Shown here: piece by piece, positions 6,536 through 10,682 of the stretch
Layout: each line of letters begins with the position of its first letter
Position numbering within the stretch: position 1 is the first letter of the stretch
NCBI GenBank assembly: GCA_005882905.1
Contig: VBBG01000009.1
Coordinates: 1 to 10,682 of the forward strand
Length of the DNA: 10,682 nucleotides
Reading direction: 5' to 3'
Source of the DNA: Candidatus Bathyarchaeota archaeon
GTDB taxonomy: Archaea; Thermoproteota; Bathyarchaeia; 40CM-2-53-6
Notes under the pieces: generated by a model
The model's input: only the letters and a program-made list of their open reading frames with translations
Told to the model about the DNA's origin: nothing
The model's database searches: none
Made by a program: the position numbers and the translations under genes

Positions 6536-7084
6536 ATGCCAGAGGAGAAGATGACGTCGAGGGTTAACCGTTCGTCCGAATTATTTCCCCCAGAGGACGC
6601 AGGTCTAATCCGGAGAAACTGGAGGGTAGGTCTGAGGATCATCTTCGGACTCTTCTGGGGTGCGGACGCCTACCTGAAATGGTCCCTGATAGCTCAGGGA
6701 ATAGATTACCGGGACCTAGTTTCAAGTGCCGCAGCAGGGCAACCGAGCATCGTCGCTTCATGGATAAAGTTCTGGGCTGATATAACAAATTCAACCCCAG
6801 GTTTCCCTTACGTAATAGCCGTGGCAGAAACCGTCATTGCCGTGTTGATCATCATCGGACTCTTCACAAAACTTACTTCAATAGCAGGAATTGTCTTCAG
6901 CTTCCTCATCTGGAGTACCGCTGAAGCTTTCGGTGGAGTCTTCACCCAAGGCGCCACAGACATTGGCACCGCCCCCCTCTACATGGCCATGTTCGCCGGG
7001 CTCATGGTTGTCCGCGCTGGAATGCAACGAGGTCTAGATGGGCGCATCCTAAGGAGATATCCCCGCTTCAGGTTCCTGCTTTGA
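6536..7084 (+). CDS. DoxX/DoxD-like membrane protein
   Basis: Four-TM membrane protein (about residues 31-47, 91-110, 112-130 and 143-160 of 182). The family signatures are G-L-F-W-G-A-D-A-Y-L-K-W at 38-49, A-E-x3-A-V-L-I-I-x-G-L-F-T in TM2, I-W-S-T-A-E-A-F-G-G after TM3 and T-D-I-G-T before TM4. DoxD is the quinone-side subunit of the archaeal thiosulfate:quinone oxidoreductase, but most DoxX relatives have no proven reaction. No doxA partner is visible, so I claim only the family. The start is uncertain: ATGs at 6431, 6515, 6536 and 6551 are in frame. I chose 6536 because it lies downstream of the TATA-like element; 6551 has A-G-A-G-G-A-G just upstream but with only three bases of spacing. 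The gene converges with the thioredoxin gene 42 bases on. Confidence 0.85.
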   Translation: MPEEKMTSRVNRSSELFPPEDAGLIRRNWRVGLRIIFGLFWGADAYLKWSLIAQGIDYRDLVSSAAAGQPSIVASWIKFWADITNSTPGFPYVIAVAETVIAVLIIIGLFTKLTSIAGIVFSFLIWSTAEAFGGVFTQGATDIGTAPLYMAMFAGLMVVRAGMQRGLDGRILRRYPRFRFLL

Positions 7085-7126
7085 AGCCGCAACACTCTCT
7101 CTGTACTAACTTCCGTTAACTCTACG

Positions 7127-7438
7127 TCATTGTAAATGGTCGTTGGCCGGGTCTGACGGTCGTGTCAATTGGATGGTCAGCGGATATACTTCCTTGAAGT
7201 GAGCATAGGTTTCGTCGCTGCATATGAAGGGAATGTCCGGTCGTCCCTCAATCTTGACCTCGCCGTCAATGATTACTGTGGGAACCACCCTTACGTCGTA
7301 GCTTCTTGCGAGTTCTAAGTTCTCCGATAAGTTATGGACGATTAGCTGGCATCCAGCACACTTTCCTGCTTCTATCTCATCGACTATCTTATTGCAAAGA
7401 GGACAATCGGCGGAGAAGACCTCTATCTTGTGTGGCAC
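7127..7438 (-). CDS. small thioredoxin-fold protein with two CxxC motifs
   Basis: A 103-residue cytoplasmic thioredoxin/glutaredoxin-fold protein. It has beta1 I-E-V-F, the active-site-like C12-P-L-C15, a second pair C27-A-G-C30, and the cis-Pro segment V-V-P53-T-V preceding I-I-D-G-E, as in thioredoxins. A further Cys (C73) lies in the C-terminal part. The CPLC dithiol suggests disulfide exchange; the second CxxC could relay electrons or bind metal, which is inference. The GTG start gives M-P-H-K-I-E-V directly before beta1, so little N-terminus can be missing. Upstream (minus strand) a weak AT-rich box, TCAAATAC, lies at about -30 to -23, which would fit a leaderless transcript. It is divergent from the zinc-finger membrane protein, 142 bases apart, and may be co-regulated with it. 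Confidence 0.85.
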   Translation of the reverse strand: MPHKIEVFSADCPLCNKIVDEIEAGKCAGCQLIVHNLSENLELARSYDVRVVPTVIIDGEVKIEGRPDIPFICSDETYAHFKEVYPLTIQLTRPSDPANDHLQ

Positions 7439-7540
7439 GTCTTCAGGATAGCTAAGATCGTATTTGAGTATTCTGAACCACTAACCGACGACAGCTACCC
7501 TCCGATTCATTCGAAGAAGACGTAACAGGACCCTTGGCCG

Positions 7541-7548
7541 ATATATTT
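7541..7548 (+). promoter_or_regulatory. TATA box of the zinc-finger membrane protein gene
   Basis: ATATATTT followed by a T-run, the most AT-rich stretch nearby, 33-40 bases upstream of the TTG at 7581. It predicts a transcript start near 7570 and a short leader containing an AAGGGG Shine-Dalgarno-like stretch at 7570-7575. Confidence 0.55.
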
Positions 7549-7580
7549 TTTGGGAACTCGAACCAAGTCAAGGGGTAGCA

Positions 7581-8165
7581 TTGGACACCGAGAAGTGTCT
7601 CGTCTGCGGGACCTCTGTCAAAAAAGAGAATCTGAAAGGACACTTGGAGCGAGTGCACCCGAAGCGAGCCGGGTCTATCTCTGAAAGACAACTAGTCGTG
7701 AAGTCTGTTCCAGTCTTCAGGAGCCATAAGAAGAGAAACTTCGCGATTCTGGGTCTCTTGGCGTTAGTAGTCATTGGAGTGTCAGTAGCGGCGGCTAGCT
7801 ATGACAGAGGGATTCACTGGCATCCTAATCTGTCCGTGACACTAAACGGAAGCCCCTACACGGTACCCAAAGATATAGGGATAGATCCGAGTTTGTGGAA
7901 GGATCACTCATTGGATCAGTACGGAGAAGGGATGGCACCTCTGCATACTCATGACACCTCAGGAACCATCCATGTGGAAGCCAGAACATCCCATTATGAC
8001 TTTACCCTCCACGAGTTTCTCGCGATCTGGGGTGAGCCCAGTGACGGGAGCGCCATTGATGGCCATCGGGTAACTTCTCTTACTGTGGATGGTGTCCAGC
8101 AGGCGACTACAGGAGATGTAGTTCTCAAGGACGGCCAGAAAATCATCATGACGCTCTCACCCTAG
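7581..8165 (+). CDS. C2H2 zinc finger - TM - His-rich outer domain protein
   Basis: A 194-residue single-pass membrane protein. The N-terminus is a C2H2 finger, C6-x2-C9-x11-H21-x4-H26, ending R-V-H-P like classical fingers. A basic linker and a TM helix (about 54-72) follow, then an outer domain with H79-W-H81-P and an H122-T-H124-D-T-S-G-T-I-H131-V-E motif. The H-W-H-P ... H-T-H-D ... H-V-E layout recurs in bacterial and archaeal exported domains of unknown function; I know of no proven reaction. The five His could bind a metal. With a cytoplasmic finger, the protein could in principle sense the outside and bind DNA, RNA or protein inside, but this is inference. The TTG start is supported by the finger, by AAGGGG at 7570-7575 and by the TATA box; the next in-frame Met is far inside the protein. 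Divergent to the thioredoxin gene. Confidence 0.85.
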   Translation: MDTEKCLVCGTSVKKENLKGHLERVHPKRAGSISERQLVVKSVPVFRSHKKRNFAILGLLALVVIGVSVAAASYDRGIHWHPNLSVTLNGSPYTVPKDIGIDPSLWKDHSLDQYGEGMAPLHTHDTSGTIHVEARTSHYDFTLHEFLAIWGEPSDGSAIDGHRVTSLTVDGVQQATTGDVVLKDGQKIIMTLSP

Positions 8166-8249
8166 GTGATTAGAAGAATCCAGCGCGCAGCCATTTCTCG
8201 CAACCCTGCTGGTAAGATATTGCGACGCCAGACCCGCGAGAATCGAATG

Positions 8250-8275
8250 GGACAATAGAAACAGCATTATTGTCC
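8250..8275. promoter_or_regulatory. 8-bp perfect dyad between two membrane-protein genes
   Basis: GGACAATA, ten spacer bases, then TATTGTCC: an exact inverted repeat, 84 bases after the zinc-finger gene and 114 bases before the Met-rich gene. Size and spacing suit a dimeric regulator operator, or an RNA hairpin ending the upstream transcript. A weaker 7-bp pair (GCCAGCC/GGCTGGC) lies at 8283-8323. Confidence 0.4.
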
Positions 8276-8389
8276 AGTGCTAGCCAGCCAACAAAAAGAC
8301 GTGGTGCATAGCGATCGGCTGGCCTGTCGGGTGTCAAATCAGGCTTATCTAAGGCGGTCGTCACTAATCGTTTGGTTGAGCGATCGGCG

Positions 8390-8851
8390 ATGAGCGCTGA
8401 GACGAGGACTGTGGCTCCTTTCGTTCTGAGCCTCATAGGCGGAGTCTTCATCCTTCTCGGGGCGATAATAACCTCCATGTTCACTTTCGGATCGCCTAAT
8501 ATCGTCGGCTCCATGAGCAACTCAATGAGCGGGATGATGGGAGGTATGAATGGTCAGATGGGTATGGGAATGAGGATCGCGGGAATGATGGGCGTTTATC
8601 CAATCTTCTCAATCATCGGTCTAGCATCCGGTGCTCTCGTAATTCTGGGGGCTGTGATGCTCTACAGTCGTCCATTCGAGAAGGACATCTGGGGGGTTGT
8701 CATTATCGCTTTCTCGATCCTAGGCATTTTGGGCGGGATGGGAGGATTCATGATAGGATTGGTTTTGGGGATTCTGGGCGGAGTTCTTGCTCTGGCTTGG
8801 AATCCGACGCCAAGGACCGCTCTGTCGACACCTGCAGTTCTTTCGAGCTAG
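8390..8851 (+). CDS. small membrane protein with methionine-rich loop
   Basis: Membrane protein of 153 residues with about four hydrophobic segments. A first TM (around residues 9-33) is followed by a loop rich in Met, Gly, Ser and Asn: between M-S-N-S-M-S and A-G-M-M-G there are ten methionines in about 26 residues. Further Gly-rich TMs follow, including I-L-G-I-L-G-G-M-G-G-F. Met-rich extracytoplasmic segments bind Cu(I) in several copper-handling proteins, so a copper role is possible here given the cupredoxin nearby, but the family is otherwise unknown to me. I start at the ATG at 8390; an in-frame TTG at 8372 would add six residues. No convincing Shine-Dalgarno sequence or TATA box is seen. 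The protein could also be a generic small membrane protein whose loop is simply low-complexity. Confidence 0.75.
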   Translation: MSAETRTVAPFVLSLIGGVFILLGAIITSMFTFGSPNIVGSMSNSMSGMMGGMNGQMGMGMRIAGMMGVYPIFSIIGLASGALVILGAVMLYSRPFEKDIWGVVIIAFSILGILGGMGGFMIGLVLGILGGVLALAWNPTPRTALSTPAVLSS

Positions 8852-9384
8852 CGGACCCACCGCATTTCCTGTGAAATAGAATCGAACAATCTCTATTCCA
8901 GAGAGTGATCAATTGACCTCAAGAGCATGAAATGTGGCAAGTCATCTAGACTTCGATCCATAGGCTAACGAAACTCGTCTCTTCTGCGACATTCTACACT
9001 CATTTTGATGGGACTAATTCGCGCCACCCTGGCCGCGGAATCCCTGAGCGAATGCTCGTTTCTCTTGGGCTTCCTGCTCGTTTCGCCACCTTGCTGAGAG
9101 CTGATCTGCGGGTCGAAATGGGCCTAAAACGCGAAAACGGTCCCGAATCGGAACAATCCGCCATCTGACCCCCCTCCCCCCGGGGGGCCCACGTACGATA
9201 GGGAGAGAGAGACTACCATCACCCCGTTGGGGCCACGTGCCCGATGCCGGAGAATCGTTTCCCTTCTACATCTACGAACAGATTCTCGCATCAGCGCAGG
9301 TCCTGTTACTCCGGGTCTCCTAACATAGTGACGACACACGCTTCAGAAGCAGAGGAGCCAATCTCTTCGAGAGCCGGGACCAGC
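8852..9384. other. long intergenic region, no gene seen, C/G tract inside
   Basis: About 530 bases without a convincing gene. A 71-codon minus-strand frame (9124-9339) and the 47-codon extension upstream of the pilin (from 9244) have no recognisable features and are rejected. The region contains the C/G tract at 9169-9190, a CCCC-GTT-GGGG hairpin at 9222-9232 next to CACGTG, and a 7-bp dyad GAGAATC/GATTCTC (9250-9256 and 9281-9287). It presumably holds the pilin promoter, but no good TATA box is visible at the expected distance. Confidence 0.55.
9169..9190. repeat. homopolymeric C/G tract with 12-bp palindrome
   Basis: The tract runs six C, one T, six C, six G, three C, and so contains the perfect palindrome of six C and six G at 9176-9187. 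Such a run is unlike the rest of the window. It could fold into a very stable hairpin or be a site of sequencing or assembly error. Confidence 0.6.
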
Positions 9385-9778
9385 ATGCACACTAGACGAT
9401 GGAACCGGAAAGGGATCGACACCATCCTCGCAAGCCTCCTACTCGTCGTCATAGTCGTCGTCATGTCCGTCATCGTCTACTCCTGGTCCATGGGAGTATT
9501 CGGATCCATCCTACCGAAATACCGGCACAGCAGTCACAACCGTCGTCAGCTACTACGTTATAGACTTGAATGGCAACCAGTGCGCCAAGACGACCGGCTG
9601 GACGAAGGGACCCTACTCGCCGACACAGCTTGCGATACTCCCTCTCACAATCCCGTCGCCGCCGTCAACATACTGCACATGGATAGGCGCTCCCTTCACG
9701 TTCCAGTCAGGGAACGTCTACACAGTCACACTTGCCACGTCCCACAACAACCAGTTCTCATTCACAATCCAACCCTAG
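9385..9778 (+). pseudogene. archaeal type IV pilin, frameshifted with internal deletion
   Basis: The N-terminus from the ATG at 9385 is a typical archaeal pilin/archaellin-like start: a basic leader, R-K-G|I-D-T-I-L-A as the class III prepilin peptidase site (cleavage after G10), and a hydrophobic helix at about 11-34 ending S-W-S-M-G-V-F-G-S-I-L-P. After about 9514 this frame turns into polar, His/Arg-rich sequence unlike a pilin. The next frame takes over from about 9512-9518, reading R-N-T-G-T-A-V-T-T-V-V-S-Y-Y-V, and runs to a TAG at 9776-9778, ending F-T-F-Q-S-G-N-V-Y-T-V-T-L-A-T-S ... F-S-F-T-I-Q-P, a normal pilin C-terminal half with two Cys. Pilins usually have some 25-40 residues between these parts, so a deletion is likely as well as a frameshift. 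The function would be surface adhesion or pilus assembly. No assembly genes are nearby. Confidence 0.75.
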
Positions 9779-9822
9779 ACAAGAAATCATCCAAGCCCAC
9801 TCCGATCTTCAAAACACTCGCC

Positions 9823-9836
9823 GATATTCAGATATC
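9823..9836. terminator. short hairpin between convergent pilin and flavoprotein genes
   Basis: GATAT-TCAG-ATATC, a 5-bp stem with a tetraloop, sits in the 80-base gap between the two convergent 3' ends. It could serve both strands. No T-run follows, so this is positional evidence only. Confidence 0.25.
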
Positions 9837-9858
9837 TGGGCCCGAAGCGATCTTATGA

Positions 9859-10682
9859 TCAGGCGGCACTGACCTGCTCGCTAATCGTTTCAAAGTCCCA
9901 GACACCATTACCCTTGACCGAGGACTGTCCAAGATGGTCGAGGAAGCCCTTCTCGCCGAGATTGTTGACCAGGAAGGCGGCGAACGCTGGGGACCCCGTG
10001 GCACCGGGAGAGTTGTAGTTGGTTATGTGGTAGGAGAGGGGAGTCTCAAACTCGATCGCTTCCTTCATGAAGTCTCCCTTCCGGTCTATCACTTGAGCCC
10101 TCACGCCTGCTATTCCCGGCCTGAGGAGATAGTCCACTTTTAGTTCGGGGATGAATTTCTGGGCCCGCTTGGCCATCTCGCCCTTCGAGATGGATGAGAG
10201 CCACTCCGCGCCGGCGAGCTCTAGAAAGTCTCGGTTGTAGAGTAGAGCCAGCTTGTTAGCCACCGGCTGTTCCAGAATCTTCCTTATCGCCTGTCCGGGG
10301 CTGGTGAAGAATCCCTTGTAGGTATATGGTCCCGCCACGGGCACAGCGTTCGGTCCTATCTCTCTTCTACCATCAGCCCTCACGATCCAGTGCGGGTCCA
10401 GGAACGGAAGCTCGGGATGCTGAGCGACCGTGTAGATGTTCCTCGTTGCTAGAAAGGCCCATTCCTTTCCAACCTCCCAGTATTCGCCTCTGAAGTTGAG
10501 ATCGCAATACTCCGTTCCGACTCCGAGCATGTGGGCGATCCGGAGTGAGCTTCCTCCCGCGCAATTTATCAGGAACCGGGTCTGAACTGGCTCGCCGCCG
10601 TTCTTGGGAAGAACCTCGAGCATATCCCCAGTCCTCTTGATCGCGGCGACATCGAACCTCGTGAGAAACTTGACCCCTTCCC
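9859..10682 (-). CDS. lhgO: L-2-hydroxyglutarate oxidase/dehydrogenase-type flavoprotein, partial
   Basis: C-terminal part of an FAD-dependent oxidoreductase of the DAO/LhgO family; the 5' end lies beyond the window edge. An internal Met is at 10623, but the frame continues upstream (E-G-V-K-F-L-T-R-F-D-V-A), so that Met is not the start. About 274 residues are visible. Family features: N-C-A-G-G-S-S closing the FAD-binding part, C-D-L-N-F-R-G-E-Y-W-E-V, P-F-L-D-P-H, G-P-N-A-V-P-V, and the C-terminal G-I-A-G-V-R-A-Q-V-I-D and Y-N-S-P-G-A-T-G-S-P-A-F-A. LhgO oxidises L-2-hydroxyglutarate to 2-oxoglutarate and passes electrons to oxygen or the quinone pool. Malate:quinone oxidoreductase is the nearest alternative, but the F-R-G-E-Y and G-P-N-A-V motifs favour LhgO. 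Substrate specificity is inferred. It is unrelated in function to the metal genes and convergent with the pilin. Confidence 0.85.
   Translation of the reverse strand, partial: EGVKFLTRFDVAAIKRTGDMLEVLPKNGGEPVQTRFLINCAGGSSLRIAHMLGVGTEYCDLNFRGEYWEVGKEWAFLATRNIYTVAQHPELPFLDPHWIVRADGRREIGPNAVPVAGPYTYKGFFTSPGQAIRKILEQPVANKLALLYNRDFLELAGAEWLSSISKGEMAKRAQKFIPELKVDYLLRPGIAGVRAQVIDRKGDFMKEAIEFETPLSYHITNYNSPGATGSPAFAAFLVNNLGEKGFLDHLGQSSVKGNGVWDFETISEQVSAA

Noticed and set aside
7455..7480. possible second CadC operator before the thioredoxin gene
   Set aside because: Only one half resembles the operator (about 8 of 12 positions); the other half does not match, so no dyad exists.
8310..8388. 10-base direct repeat AGCGATCGGC (8310-8319 and 8379-8388)
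   Set aside because: Two copies only, 69 bases apart; could be chance and is not linked to any element.
8170..8520. 116-codon minus-strand frame
   Set aside because: It overlaps the dyad and the start of the Met-rich gene and reads as an antisense shadow with no family features.
9244..9384. 47-codon N-terminal extension of the pilin
   Set aside because: Pilin leaders are short and basic; the ATG at 9385 gives the normal R-K-G leader, and the extension is low in features.

Overview
The window looks like the genome of an archaeon. The reasons are a Hef-type DEAH helicase, a pilin with an archaeal class III signal peptide (R-K-G|I), AT-rich TATA-like boxes about 26 bases upstream of weakly led or leaderless starts, frequent TTG/GTG starts, and the archaeal style of its DoxX and C2H2-TM proteins. 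Thermoproteota (Nitrososphaeria-like) or Thermoplasmatota would both fit; the sequence alone does not let me decide. No rRNA, tRNA, CRISPR array or insertion sequence was found.

Layout. Bases 2-2978 (+): the 3' part of a polytopic membrane protein, a 515-residue helicase-only Hef homologue, and an eight-TM ZIP-like metal transporter. Bases 3076-3618 (+): a membrane-anchored cupredoxin with an unusual copper-ligand spacing. Bases 3989-6211 (-): a cadC-like metal sensor overlapping a Zn/Cd/Pb P1B-ATPase. The ATPase reading frame is broken near its C-terminus by what looks like an internal deletion of about 58 bases. Bases 6536-7084 (+): a DoxX/DoxD-like membrane protein, convergent with a small CxxC thioredoxin-fold protein (7127-7438, -). 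Bases 7581-8165 (+): a single-pass protein with a cytoplasmic C2H2 zinc finger and a His-rich outer domain, divergent from the thioredoxin. Bases 8390-8851 (+): a small membrane protein with a methionine-rich loop. Bases 9385-9778 (+): an archaeal pilin gene, also frameshifted with an apparent internal deletion. Bases 9859-10682 (-): the C-terminal part of an L-2-hydroxyglutarate oxidase-type flavoprotein.

Theme. From about 2130 to 8851 almost every gene is plausibly linked to metal or thiol/redox handling: uptake (ZIP-like), copper protein, Zn/Cd efflux with its sensor, thioredoxin, zinc-finger membrane protein and Met-rich membrane protein. The best-supported regulatory unit is cadC-ATPase. 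A 12-2-12 ArsR/SmtB-type operator coincides with a TATA box placed for a leaderless transcript starting at the ATG at 6211. Two genes broken by internal deletions in one 10.7 kb window (ATPase and pilin) suggest either real gene decay or collapse of the assembly at short repeats, and this should be settled before the gene content is interpreted.
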